Part shown: positions 26,300 through 35,157 of the stretch, in pieces
Layout: the number at the start of each line of letters is the position of its first letter
Position numbering within the stretch: position 1 is the stretch's first letter
From: an uncultured Ruminococcus sp.
Lineage (GTDB): Bacteria; Bacillota; Clostridia; Oscillospirales; Ruminococcaceae
Length of the DNA: 64,000 nucleotides
Assembly (NCBI GenBank): GCA_934463425.1
Contig: CAKSJP010000006.1
Coordinates: 31,312 to 95,311 of the forward strand
Direction: 5' to 3'
Translations under genes and position numbers: made by a program
Notes under the pieces: model-generated
Told to the model about the DNA's origin: nothing
Seen by the model: only the letters and a program-made list of their open reading frames with translations
Databases searched by the model: none

Positions 26300-27247
26300 T
26301 TAATTGAAGAGAGACAGTTCGCGGTTGTCCTTTGCGAAATAGTCCTCCAGAACCGCAGTGTAGGAGCGGAAACAGATCTTGTCCGCAAAGGTCAGTACAT
26401 CGTTTTCTGCCGGAACACCCAGTTGCTCCAACTGAGCATCGGTCAGATCTTTCAGATACACATCCTCGGTGTCTGCCGGAATGCCGATGGTGGTTTTTTG
26501 TGTTTTGCTGAGATCCAGTGTCAGATCACCGGAGATCTCCAGCAGCTGTGCGGTGATATCAGCCCGTGAAACAGTAGACCACTGGGCAGAGCCGATCTCT
26601 CCCGGGATGGGGCGCTCTTCATAAACTGTCCGGTCATAGCCAGTGGAGACGAAGGTCAGAAACGGGAGATGAATGTCCCGGTCATTGGGTTCAATGTGTA
26701 CTGCCACATTGCCGCCGGAACTGTCCTCTGTCTGAATGATCTCATAGCGGTATGCGCCGGAGGGTGAAGTGCCGTTTTCTAATAATGTCTGCTGGGTGCT
26801 CGGGGTGAAAAAGGACATCAGCATAAAGAATGCCAGTGATCCTAAAATGTATAATAAAAGGTATATGACACCGAAAACAGTCTTGACCGTTTCGCCTGCG
26901 CCCGAGAGAAAAAAGATAATGAGAGAGGTGACTGCAATGGGCAGGATCAGTTCCCACTGTCCGAAGCAGAGCAGGATCTGCGGCAGGATCGCAGGAAGCA
27001 GAAAAATGCTGGTGAGACGCGTCAAAATCTGAAAGCGGCTGTACAGCATGGCACTTAATGCAATAAGAGAAACGGTACAGAGCATCAGGCAGAACAGCAC
27101 CTTGTTGGTGATAGAGAGCTCATAAAAAATCGCCAGATAGGAGAACCAGCACATCAATGTCAGATAGCCTGCGCCGATCAGTGACAAAAAGCGACGTCCC
27201 CATAGATTTGTGGATGCGGACTCAGCTGTAGATGTATTCATAATCAT
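26300..27247 (-). CDS. Unknown membrane protein with C-terminal extracytoplasmic domain
   Basis: 315 residues. Residues about 20-150 hold five or six transmembrane helices (LIGAGYLTLMCWFSYLAIF, LLPAILPQILLCFG, FGVIYLLLYILGSLAFFML); the remaining half is a soluble beta-rich domain (GAYRYEIIQTEDSSGGNVAVHI ... TVYEERPIPGEIG). No family is recognised. It is a single gene upstream of and co-oriented with xylA, with a 133-base gap that contains xylA regulatory structure, so it is probably a separate unit. Confidence 0.6.
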   Translation of the reverse strand: MIMNTSTAESASTNLWGRRFLSLIGAGYLTLMCWFSYLAIFYELSITNKVLFCLMLCTVSLIALSAMLYSRFQILTRLTSIFLLPAILPQILLCFGQWELILPIAVTSLIIFFLSGAGETVKTVFGVIYLLLYILGSLAFFMLMSFFTPSTQQTLLENGTSPSGAYRYEIIQTEDSSGGNVAVHIEPNDRDIHLPFLTFVSTGYDRTVYEERPIPGEIGSAQWSTVSRADITAQLLEISGDLTLDLSKTQKTTIGIPADTEDVYLKDLTDAQLEQLGVPAENDVLTFADKICFRSYTAVLEDYFAKDNRELSLFN

Positions 27248-27889
27248 ATCATGTCGCCTGCTCAGAAAAGAACAGGCGTTTTCCTTTCTTTGCCCGGAAG
27301 CTGCAGGTCAAAAAAACACAGCTTTCTGTTCGGCGGATATCACTGCACGAGCCGACAAAGAAACTGATCTTTGTTTTGTCGTGCTTCGCAATCCTATTAT
27401 AGCATTTTTTTTGTGTTTTGGCAAGTATGATCGCAAAAAAAATTACAACAATCGTATATAATTCTACCGCTTTTCGCGATAATTTGCAAAATCAGCAAGC
27501 AAATTGCGTGCAAAGCTGACGGACGGTCTTTGTGTGGTGCTGCTCCTAGCGGACAGGGACAGTACTGGGTGATTCTTCGGTTTTACAGTTTATTTATAAA
27601 AAAATATGGAAAATCTCTTGTAAATTTGGTGCAGCTGTGATATACTGAACCACATCTGTGTGTATTCTGCGCCATTGCTGTTATATTCACTGCAGCGTTT
27701 TATGGCAACACTGCACAAAATGCGCAGCCGGATTTTTCGGCAGATTGTTCCGAAATTCCACAGGCATACGCCATGTCTGGCAAGGGGCTTCTGGGATATA
27801 TGACGGAAGATCAGCAGGCAGATCGCGCGCAAAGCCATCAGATGGTCTTTGTGCGGTATTGCCTTATATATTTGAAAGGAGATATGATC
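27248..27889. other. Non-coding region upstream of putP with two homologous hairpins
   Basis: No credible gene in 642 bases; a frame open from 27773 is only the upstream extension of putP. Two 33-base units (27506-27538 and 27825-27857) share the frame GCGYGCAAAGC...GGTCTTTGTGYGGT and fold alike; substitutions keep pairing. A near-perfect copy of a 15-bp palindrome lies at 27712-27726 (TGCACAAAATGCGCA). The left part (27380-27480) is AT-rich and may hold the promoter for the - strand membrane protein. Confidence 0.55.
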
Positions 27890-29434
27890 GTGACAAAATC
27901 TGTTGCATGTATTCTGATCGCCATTTTAGTCTATATGGCGATGATGGTCGTCATCGGTATTGTGTATTCCAAAAAGAACAGCAATGTCGGTGACTTTTAT
28001 CTGGGAGGCCGGCGCCTTGGCCCTATTGTTTCTGCCATGAGCGCCGAAGCATCCGATATGAGCAGCTATTTGCTGATGGGACTGCCGGGTCTGGCGTACC
28101 TGAGCGGCTGTGCAGAAGTCGGCTGGACGGCCATCGGACTTGCCATTGGTACTTATTTGAACTGGCTGCTAGTGGCAAAGCGGCTTCGGGTGTACTCCCA
28201 GAGATGCGGAAACGCCATCACCATTCCGGACTTTTTCTCCAATCGGTATCGGGATAACAAGCATGTGCTGATGGGGATCGCCGCTGTAATCATTCTGGTA
28301 TTCTTTGTGCCGTACACCGCTTCTGGCTTCTCTGCCTGCGGTAAGCTCTTCAATCAGCTGTTCGGCTGGGACTATCACATGGCAATGATTATCAGTGCCA
28401 TTATCATTATTGCATATACCTGTATGGGCGGATTTCTGGCGGCAAGCTTTACTGACCTGATCCAGAGCATCGTTATGACCTCGGCACTGGTGGTTCTGGT
28501 GGTCTACGGCATTCACACTGCCGGCGGACTGGATAACGTAATGGAAAATGCAAAGGGCATCGAGAACTATCTCAGCTTTACCAGTACCAGAACTGCAGAC
28601 GGCGAGCTGGTCTCTTACGGCGGTCTGAGCATTATTTCCACTCTGGCGTGGGGTCTGGGCTATTTCGGCATGCCGCATATTCTCCTGCGCTTTATGGCAA
28701 TCGATGACAAGAACAAGATCAAGATCTCCCGCCGTATCGCATCCATCTGGGTGGTGATCGCCATGGGTATTGCTATCCTGATCGGCATCATCGGCAATGC
28801 GCTGACCGCAAACGGCACCGTTGCACCGCTGGAAACAGCATCTGCATCGGAGACCATTGTCCTGGAAATGGCAACTGTACTCAGCAAGCACAGCGTAGGT
28901 GCGGCGCTCATTGCCGGATTGATCTTCGCCGGCATCCTTGCCTGCACCATGTCTACTTCGGACTCTCAGCTGCTGGCGGCATCGTCCAGTATGTCGGAGA
29001 ACCTGCTGAAGGGCGTGTTCCATGTCAAGCTGTCGGAAAAGCAGTCCATGCTGGCGGCGCGTCTGGTTCTGCTGATTATTGCCGTGCTGGGTGTCATTCT
29101 GGCGTGGGATCAGAACAGCTCGGTATTCCGGGTGGTATCTTTCGCATGGGCAGGCTTCGGCGCAACCTTCGGTCCGGTGATGCTGACGGCGCTGTTCTGG
29201 AAGCGCTCCAACAAGTACGGCGCTCTGGCTGGCATGCTCACCGGCGGTATCATGATCTTCGTGTGGAAGTTCGCTATCAGCAAGCTGGGCGGCGTATTTG
29301 CCATCTATGAGCTGCTGCCGGCGTTCCTGTGTGCGCTGATCGCCATTGTGGTGGTCTCTCTGCTGACCAAGGCGCCGGAACAGGAGATCGTGGACGAATT
29401 CGAGGCGGTCTCTGCGGAGATGAAACAGAAGTAA
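27890..29434 (+). CDS. putP: Sodium/proline symporter
   Basis: A sodium:solute symporter of the PutP subfamily: about 13 transmembrane helices, with NVGDFYLGGRRLGPIVSAMS and AEASDMSSYLLMGLPG near the N-terminus and MGGFLAASFTDLIQ in the middle; the sodium-site region and GYFGMPHILLRFMA also fit PutP. I chose GTG 27890, 8 bases after GGAG (27878-27881), over ATG 27884, which is too close to the Shine-Dalgarno. 514 residues. Monocistronic, closed by a terminator. Confidence 0.93.
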   Translation: MTKSVACILIAILVYMAMMVVIGIVYSKKNSNVGDFYLGGRRLGPIVSAMSAEASDMSSYLLMGLPGLAYLSGCAEVGWTAIGLAIGTYLNWLLVAKRLRVYSQRCGNAITIPDFFSNRYRDNKHVLMGIAAVIILVFFVPYTASGFSACGKLFNQLFGWDYHMAMIISAIIIIAYTCMGGFLAASFTDLIQSIVMTSALVVLVVYGIHTAGGLDNVMENAKGIENYLSFTSTRTADGELVSYGGLSIISTLAWGLGYFGMPHILLRFMAIDDKNKIKISRRIASIWVVIAMGIAILIGIIGNALTANGTVAPLETASASETIVLEMATVLSKHSVGAALIAGLIFAGILACTMSTSDSQLLAASSSMSENLLKGVFHVKLSEKQSMLAARLVLLIIAVLGVILAWDQNSSVFRVVSFAWAGFGATFGPVMLTALFWKRSNKYGALAGMLTGGIMIFVWKFAISKLGGVFAIYELLPAFLCALIAIVVVSLLTKAPEQEIVDEFEAVSAEMKQK

Positions 29435-29469
29435 AACAGCTGCCTTTTCGGCAAGTCAATATGGAAAAT

Positions 29470-29505
29470 GAACCGGTTTTTGCGTGTGCGGAGACCGGTT
29501 CTTTT
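29470..29505 (+). terminator. Terminator after putP
   Basis: GAACCGGT (29470-29477) pairs with ACCGGTTC (29494-29501), followed by TTTTGTT. Confidence 0.75.
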
Positions 29506-29556
29506 GTTGCGGAAATGAGGATAAAATGTTGAAATTTACAGAATGTCAGAAATTTA

Positions 29557-29585
29557 TTCGTTTTTTTTTTTTTTTGAGTTATAAT
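29557..29585 (+). promoter_or_regulatory. Promoter region of the LRR-dockerin gene with a 15-T tract in the spacer
   Basis: TATAAT at 29580-29585 precedes the gene by about 48 bases. Counting back 17 bases puts the -35 at about 29557-29562 (no good match), so a run of 15 T residues (29561-29575) fills the spacer. Slippage there would change the spacing. Confidence 0.55.
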
Positions 29586-29632
29586 TTGAATTGAAATTGT
29601 AAATTTCAATCTATTTGAGGAGGATGTTGTAA

Positions 29633-31681
29633 ATGAAACGATGGAAAAAGATTCTAGCAGCAGTGACTGCCGGGGTGCTTTGTGTGGGGAGTGTTGGTGT
29701 GACTGGACTACAGGATATTTTGGAGAGTATTGGTACAGTGTGGTCGGTAAGCGCAAATTATAATGCTGACTATAATTTGTTTTACACAGAATATGATGAC
29801 TCTATTGAAATCAATCGCTGTGATTCAGACATAACGACAATAGAAATTCCTTCAGAAATCAATGGAAAGAAAATAACAAGTATAGAAGCCGACGCTTTTA
29901 AAAATTGCAATCGATTGAAGAAAGTTTATATTTCAAGCATTGCTGATTGGTGTGAAATTGATTTTGCCAATGATTTTAGTTCCCCTTTAAGAGGAGCAGA
30001 TCTTTATGTTAATGGAAAAATTGTAACAGATATTTTTATACCTGATGGCGTTACTAGCATAAAAAAATATGCTTTTCAAATGTGTGAAAGTATTAAAAGC
30101 ATTACTATTCCCGATAGTGTGGAATACATAGGGAATTGTGCGTTTCAAATTTGTCGAAACTTAACTAGTGTAACTGTTGGTTCTGGCTTGAAAAGTATAG
30201 AAGATCTAGCGTTTAACAGTTGCACTTCTTTAACGGATTTTGTTATTTCAGATAATGTTACAAGTATTGGAAATAATGCTTTTTCAGGTTGCACGTCTAT
30301 GCGTAGTATTACCATTCCAAGCAGCGTAAATGAAATAGGGAAAGAGGCGTTTGCTTCTTGTCATTCTTTGCAAGAAGTACATATATCTGATTTAGCGGCA
30401 TGGTGTAATATTGATTTTGCAGGATTTGGAGAATATGCATATGAAGATGAATATGTTAGAAGTAGTAATCCTTTAGTTTATGGTGCGAATATTTATATAA
30501 ACAATGAAAAAGTGACAGAAATAACTATACCAGATGGAGTAACTGAAATTAAGCAAGGGGCTTTTTCTGGTTTTACTAATTTAACCAGTGTTGTTCTTTC
30601 AGATGGTGTGGAGAGTATTGGTGGTTTTGCTTTTTGTCATTGTGATGAGTTGACTAACATTACTATTCCCCCTACACTTACTAAGATTGAAAAAGGCGCT
30701 TTTTGGGGCTGTAACGATGTGAGAAATGTTTACATTTCAAATGTTGCATCCTGGTGTAATGTGGAATTTAACGATTCTCCTTTAAAGCCGAGTACGATTC
30801 TTTACGAGAATGGAAAGAAATTGACAAATGTAATTCTTCCAGATACAACAGTTAGCATTGGGAATCATGCTTTTTATTTCAATACAAGTTTGACTAATAT
30901 TGTAATTCCGAAAAGTGTGACTAGTGTTAAATATGGTTCTTTTACAGGCTGTACGAATTTGGATAATGTTACTGTAGAGAATTGGCAAGCTTATTTTGAT
31001 GTCGGGGTTGGATTTGAAGAAACCACAAATGTTAAATTTATTATTCCAGATGATTTTATACAAGAGCAAAATGATGCCATCGCTAGATATGCCACACAAT
31101 TAGATGTAAAATACAAAAATGGAGAAATTCTTGCTTCAGCGTGTAAAGGAATCAAGCAATTAAAAGAGGTCACATTAGAAAATGGGATCACCCAAATTGG
31201 TGGAGAAGCCTTTTCAAATTGCACTAATCTAAAGAAAATAATTATTCCTAGAAGTGTAACAAGTATTCGATATACAGCATTTAATGAAGATGATAATTTG
31301 ACTATCTATGGATATGAAGGTTCTTACGCTCAAACATATGCAGAGACAGTTGATATTCCTTTTATTGTATTGGACGAATCCGAAGAACTTATCACAACAA
31401 CAACTACCACCACAGAAACTACAACAACTACAATTACCACCACAACCACCCCAACAGGGAGTGAGGGAAGTCCTATTTACGGCGACATCAACCTAGACGG
31501 TCGCATCGATATTACCGACGCGGTTCTGCTCAATAAATACTGTGCCGGTTCGATTGAGATGAACGCAGATGCTCTTCAGAATGCCGACTGTGACGGTGAC
31601 AAGGAAATCGGAAACAATGACGCTATTGTCTTGCTGAAATTCCTGGTTCAGCTAGTTCCGACACTGCCCTACAGCGAATAA
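29633..31681 (+). CDS. Secreted leucine-rich-repeat (BspA-like, LRR_5) protein with C-terminal dockerin
   Basis: 682 residues: a signal peptide (MKRWKKILAAVTAGVLC), about 500 residues of BspA-type repeats (units such as VTSIGNNAFSGCTSMRSITI and VESIGGFAFCHCDELTNITI), a Thr-rich linker at about 583-612, and a dockerin with two calcium loops (YGDINLDGRIDITDAVLLN; DCDGDKEIGNNDAIVLLKF). The dockerin predicts attachment to a cohesin of the cellulosome; the LRR part probably binds proteins or surfaces. The LRR body (29760-31460) is AT-rich while the dockerin end is GC-richer like neighbours, suggesting a fused, transferred domain. GAGGAGG (29617-29623) supports ATG 29633. Confidence 0.9.
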   Translation: MKRWKKILAAVTAGVLCVGSVGVTGLQDILESIGTVWSVSANYNADYNLFYTEYDDSIEINRCDSDITTIEIPSEINGKKITSIEADAFKNCNRLKKVYISSIADWCEIDFANDFSSPLRGADLYVNGKIVTDIFIPDGVTSIKKYAFQMCESIKSITIPDSVEYIGNCAFQICRNLTSVTVGSGLKSIEDLAFNSCTSLTDFVISDNVTSIGNNAFSGCTSMRSITIPSSVNEIGKEAFASCHSLQEVHISDLAAWCNIDFAGFGEYAYEDEYVRSSNPLVYGANIYINNEKVTEITIPDGVTEIKQGAFSGFTNLTSVVLSDGVESIGGFAFCHCDELTNITIPPTLTKIEKGAFWGCNDVRNVYISNVASWCNVEFNDSPLKPSTILYENGKKLTNVILPDTTVSIGNHAFYFNTSLTNIVIPKSVTSVKYGSFTGCTNLDNVTVENWQAYFDVGVGFEETTNVKFIIPDDFIQEQNDAIARYATQLDVKYKNGEILASACKGIKQLKEVTLENGITQIGGEAFSNCTNLKKIIIPRSVTSIRYTAFNEDDNLTIYGYEGSYAQTYAETVDIPFIVLDESEELITTTTTTTETTTTTITTTTTPTGSEGSPIYGDINLDGRIDITDAVLLNKYCAGSIEMNADALQNADCDGDKEIGNNDAIVLLKFLVQLVPTLPYSE

Positions 31682-31702
31682 CCCAACCATTTTGACAAAC
31701 CG

Positions 31703-31735
31703 AAAGCCGTGAGCGAATCCGTTCACGGCTTTTTG
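31703..31735. terminator. Bidirectional terminator between the LRR-dockerin gene and sigK
   Basis: AAAGCCGTGA (31703-31712) pairs with TTCACGGCTTT, followed by a T-run; A-rich on the other side. It serves two converging genes. Confidence 0.85.
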
Positions 31736-31737
31736 CG

Positions 31738-32415
31738 TTATTGTCCCTGATACGCCTGGCGCAGCTTTTCGATGGCGTGCTTTTCCAGCCGGGAAATGTA
31801 CGAACGGGAAATGCCCAGCTGTTTCGCCACCTCTCGCTGGGTCATGGGCGCACAGCCGTACAGCCCGTAGCGATGCACCAGGATCTCTGTCTCACGGGGA
31901 CTCAGACAGCGATCCAGGTACTGGTAAAGCTGCTTTGACTGGATCAGCGTATCCACCATTTCCGGCAGGTTTGTGCCGTCATCGATGATGTCCATCAGCG
32001 TCAGCTGGTTGCCGTCGCCGTCCGTCTCGATGGGTTCGCCCATGTAAATTTGATCTGCGGTTTTCTTCTTTTGCCGGAAATTCATCAGGACTTCATTGTT
32101 GATGCACTTGCTGGCATAGGTGGCGAACCTTGCGCCTTTGGAGCAGTCGAAGGAATCCACCGCCTTTACCAGTCCGATGGTGCCGATGGAGATCAGCTCC
32201 TCCTGGTCAGCCTGCGGGACGCCGTATTTTTTGATGATGTGTGCCACCAGGCGCATGTTGTGCAGGATCAGCTTTTCCCGGGCGGTGCGGTCGCCGGCTG
32301 CCATCGCCTCGAAGCACGCCTGCTCTTCCTCACGGCGCAGAGGCTTGCGGAACGAGCCGGATTCTCCCACATGGAGAAAGAAACAGAAAACCTGTTGGAT
32401 CAGTTGCAAAAACAT
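31738..32415 (-). CDS. sigK: RNA polymerase sporulation sigma factor SigK (uninterrupted)
   Basis: 225 residues with all sigma-70 regions: region 2 as MRLVAHIIKKYGVPQADQEELISIGTIGLVKAVDSF, region 4 as MTQREVAKQLGISRSYISRLEKHAIEKL. The N-terminal stretch MFLQLIQQVFCFFLHVGESGSF is hydrophobic, fitting a pro-sequence cleaved by SpoIVFB, and SGSFRKPL is typical for SigK rather than SigE. The coding sequence is whole; no skin element splits it as in B. subtilis. GAGGTGA precedes the start. Confidence 0.92.
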   Translation of the reverse strand: MFLQLIQQVFCFFLHVGESGSFRKPLRREEEQACFEAMAAGDRTAREKLILHNMRLVAHIIKKYGVPQADQEELISIGTIGLVKAVDSFDCSKGARFATYASKCINNEVLMNFRQKKKTADQIYMGEPIETDGDGNQLTLMDIIDDGTNLPEMVDTLIQSKQLYQYLDRCLSPRETEILVHRYGLYGCAPMTQREVAKQLGISRSYISRLEKHAIEKLRQAYQGQ

Positions 32416-32472
32416 CGAATCACCTCGGAATAGTGTATGCTTGAGGGATTGTACGGTATGTGTGATAAAAAA

Positions 32473-32507
32473 GAAATCGCCTGCAATTGAACATCACAAG
32501 CGATTTC
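32473..32507 (-). terminator. Terminator of the C_GCAxxG_C_C gene
   Basis: GAAATCGC (32473-32480) and GCGATTTC (32500-32507) pair; on the - strand the stem is followed by TTTTTTATC. Confidence 0.7.
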
Positions 32508-32529
32508 GTATATATTTTTTAGCAAGGAT

Positions 32530-32976
32530 TTATCCTTGCGCCATCATCCCCTCCAACAACTCCGCTGCCGTCTCCACAAACCGCACGCACGGCCGCACTT
32601 TATAGTATTCCTCTGTGCGCGGCTGCGGATCTTGTTTCAGCTTGCCGGGGAGCGATTGCAGGAGTTCCCGACAGACCAGGGTATCGTGCTTCTGTCGAAA
32701 CTGCTCTGCCAGCTGCCGAATACGGGCATAATGTGCCTTCTTCCCGTCATAATCTGCCGGGTCATCGTATCCCTTTAACATTCCGGCAACCAAAAACATT
32801 CCGGTCACAGCGCCGCAGGTTTCCCGCATGCCGCCCATACCGCCGCCGAAAGAGGATGCCAGCCGCGTCGCTTCTTCCAGGGTCAGCCCCATTTCCTCGT
32901 GAAATGCGCCGACTACAGACTGTGCGCAGTTGTATCCCTCTCGGAAAAGATCTCTTGCTTTTTCTGCATGATTCAT
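32530..32976 (-). CDS. C_GCAxxG_C_C family redox protein
   Basis: 148 residues with the family signature YNCAQSV ... GGGMGGMRETCGAVTG and two further C-terminal cysteines (LVCREL, VRPCVRF). These four cysteines give the family its name; a redox or metal role is supposed but not proven. ATG 32976 was preferred to an upstream TTG (33000), which would lie inside the adjacent terminator. Single gene between two terminators. Confidence 0.88.
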   Translation of the reverse strand: MNHAEKARDLFREGYNCAQSVVGAFHEEMGLTLEEATRLASSFGGGMGGMRETCGAVTGMFLVAGMLKGYDDPADYDGKKAHYARIRQLAEQFRQKHDTLVCRELLQSLPGKLKQDPQPRTEEYYKVRPCVRFVETAAELLEGMMAQG

Positions 32977-32998
32977 GCTGTTCCACTTCCTTTTTTGC

Positions 32999-33032
32999 AA
33001 AAATGCCGGTATGCGATCATACCGGCATTTTT
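32999..33032. terminator. Terminator of ppk
   Basis: A perfect 15-bp stem AAAAATGCCGGTATG (32999-33013) / CATACCGGCATTTTT (33018-33032) with a 4-base loop and T-runs on both strands. Confidence 0.9.
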
Positions 33033-33057
33033 ATCATATCATAGAAAAGGGATTTTG

Positions 33058-35157
33058 TCAATTTTCTGCGATGGCATTTTCCGCAGCTTCTGCTTCTGCA
33101 AGCGCCTGATATGCCTGTTCGTAGAAGTATTCCTGGGAGTTGATCAGCGGTTCCTGTGCCGGTTCTCTGGTATACGTGCCGTCCGGCTGCTGTACACGAG
33201 CCTTTACATTGTCTGTCATCATCACATCAAACATATCCAGGATCCGGTGCTTGATGCTTTCGTCATAGATCGGCGCGGCAACTTCTACGCGTCGTCTGGT
33301 GTTTCGCGTCATCCAGTCCGCAGAGGCAATGTATACCTTGCAGTTGTCATGTGCGCCGAAGATATAGATCCGGGTGTGCTCCAGGAATCTGCCGACAATG
33401 CTGCGGATAGAGATGTTTTCCGTCAGTTCCGGCACGCCGGCGATCAGGCAGCTGATACCGCGGATAATCATTTCGATCTTGACACCTGCCTGAGAAGCTT
33501 CGATCAGCTTTTCGATAAGATATTTGTCCGTGAGAGAGTTGATCTTGATGCCGATATAAGCGGGTTGTCCTGCCTTCGCCAGGGCGGTCTGTTCGTCGAT
33601 CATATCTGCCAGCTTGTTCTGGAGACACTTCGGCGCAACCAGCAGATGCTCGGTGTGTTCTACGGTCTGACCCAGGCAAAGCGCATGGAATACCCGGTTT
33701 GCTTCCAGACCGATGTCATGATCTGCGGTCATGAGGGAGTAATCCGTGTAGATGGCAGAGGTCTTTTCGTTATAGTTGCCTGTGCCCACCTGCGTGATAT
33801 AGGAGATCTCTGTGCCCACCTTTTTGGTGATGAGACAGAGCTTGCTGTGTACCTTCAGATTGTCCAGACCGTAGATGATGCGGCATCCGGCATCCTCCAG
33901 ACGGCGGGACCATTCGATGTTGTTTTCCTCATCGAACCGCGCCCGGAGTTCCACCAGAACTACAACATCCTTGCCGTTTTCGGCAGCCTCGATCAGTGCT
34001 TCAACGATCTTGCTGTTAGAAGCCACACGATACAGAGTCATCTTGATGGAGACCACCTGAGGATCTCTGCCGGCTTCGTTCAGCAGTGTCAGGAACGGGC
34101 GGATGCTTTCATAGGGAAATGCCAGAAAACGATCTTTTTCTTCGACCTGTTCGATCATGCGCTTGGACGTATCACGCCATGCCGGATTTTGCGGAACGCG
34201 GCGTTGGTAGAACAGACATTTGTTATGCCGCAGCATATCTCGTACCACAGAGAGAACGGACAGATTCAGCGGCGCTTCAGAATAGAACACCTGTTCTTCT
34301 GTCAGATTCAGATAATCGCAGAGGGAATGTATGACTGCAGTGTCCATCAGCCGTGAAAATTCCAGTTTAATGGGACAGAGCTTTTTTCGTTCCCGGATCA
34401 GCTGTTCCATTGCTTCACGATAGTCACACTCTTCTTCCATGCGCTCATCCGGTTCGATATCTGCATTGCGGATGATGCGGATCAGTGACTTGCTCTTGAT
34501 GGTGTGCCGGGAGAAGATCTCCGGTGCAAAGTGCAGAATCAGTTCTTCTGCCAGGATGAACCGGTTTTTTCCGGTGGGCAGAGAGACGATCTTTGGAAAA
34601 ACACCGCTGCTGCACGGCACAAGACCCAGCTTTTCGGTGCCCTTTTTTTCCAGGACAACGACAGCATAGATGTTTTTGTTTTGCAGGAAGGGGAACGGCT
34701 GCTTTTTGCCGATGATCTGCGGTGAAAGCAGCGGTTCGATCTCTGCCTTAAAATAAGCCTCCAGCCATGCTGCCTCTTCTGTTGTGATGGTGTGAAAATC
34801 TACAATATCCACTCCCTGCATGCTCAGCTCCGCACGAAGATCAGAATAGGCGTCATCTTTGTCCCGGAGCAGTTCCCGCACTCTGGCATAGATGGCGGTC
34901 AGCTGCTCTTTGCAGGTCATATTGGTCTTGTTTTCCCGAAAATGCGGATCTTCACACATCTGATCATATAGAGATCCGCAGCGAACCATGAAAAATTCGT
35001 CCAGGTTGCTTTGAAAAATGGAGAGGAATGAGAGCCGCTCACACAGCGGGTTGGTCTCATCTTTCGCTTCCTCCAGAACTCGTTGATTGAATTTTAACCA
35101 GGAAAGCTCTCGGTTGTCATAGCAGTTTGCACTGCGGTTGATGCTGTCTTCGCTCAT
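33058..35157 (-). CDS. ppk: Polyphosphate kinase 1
   Basis: Makes polyphosphate from ATP reversibly. 699 residues with the PPK1 layout: N-terminal NRELSWLKFNQRVLEEA, the head domain DEFFMVRCGSL, the catalytic-His region DNLKVHSKLCLITKK and YTQVGTGNYNEKT, and the C-terminal phospholipase-D-like half with DWMTRNTRRRVEVAAPI. GGAGG lies upstream of the ATG. It is divergent from ppx, so synthesis and breakdown genes share a 305-base control region. Confidence 0.96.
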   Translation of the reverse strand: MSEDSINRSANCYDNRELSWLKFNQRVLEEAKDETNPLCERLSFLSIFQSNLDEFFMVRCGSLYDQMCEDPHFRENKTNMTCKEQLTAIYARVRELLRDKDDAYSDLRAELSMQGVDIVDFHTITTEEAAWLEAYFKAEIEPLLSPQIIGKKQPFPFLQNKNIYAVVVLEKKGTEKLGLVPCSSGVFPKIVSLPTGKNRFILAEELILHFAPEIFSRHTIKSKSLIRIIRNADIEPDERMEEECDYREAMEQLIRERKKLCPIKLEFSRLMDTAVIHSLCDYLNLTEEQVFYSEAPLNLSVLSVVRDMLRHNKCLFYQRRVPQNPAWRDTSKRMIEQVEEKDRFLAFPYESIRPFLTLLNEAGRDPQVVSIKMTLYRVASNSKIVEALIEAAENGKDVVVLVELRARFDEENNIEWSRRLEDAGCRIIYGLDNLKVHSKLCLITKKVGTEISYITQVGTGNYNEKTSAIYTDYSLMTADHDIGLEANRVFHALCLGQTVEHTEHLLVAPKCLQNKLADMIDEQTALAKAGQPAYIGIKINSLTDKYLIEKLIEASQAGVKIEMIIRGISCLIAGVPELTENISIRSIVGRFLEHTRIYIFGAHDNCKVYIASADWMTRNTRRRVEVAAPIYDESIKHRILDMFDVMMTDNVKARVQQPDGTYTREPAQEPLINSQEYFYEQAYQALAEAEAAENAIAEN

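Noticed and set aside
27773..27889. Upstream extension of putP to a TTG/ATG start
   Set aside because: The extension has no membrane-protein character and covers the second conserved hairpin; the GTG at 27890 has a well-placed Shine-Dalgarno.
32431..32439. CATACACTA on the - strand upstream of sigK, matching a sigma-K/E -10 element
   Set aside because: It lies only about 15 bases before the start codon, so the Shine-Dalgarno would be at the very 5' end of the RNA; the -35 is only a two-base match. Too weak to annotate.
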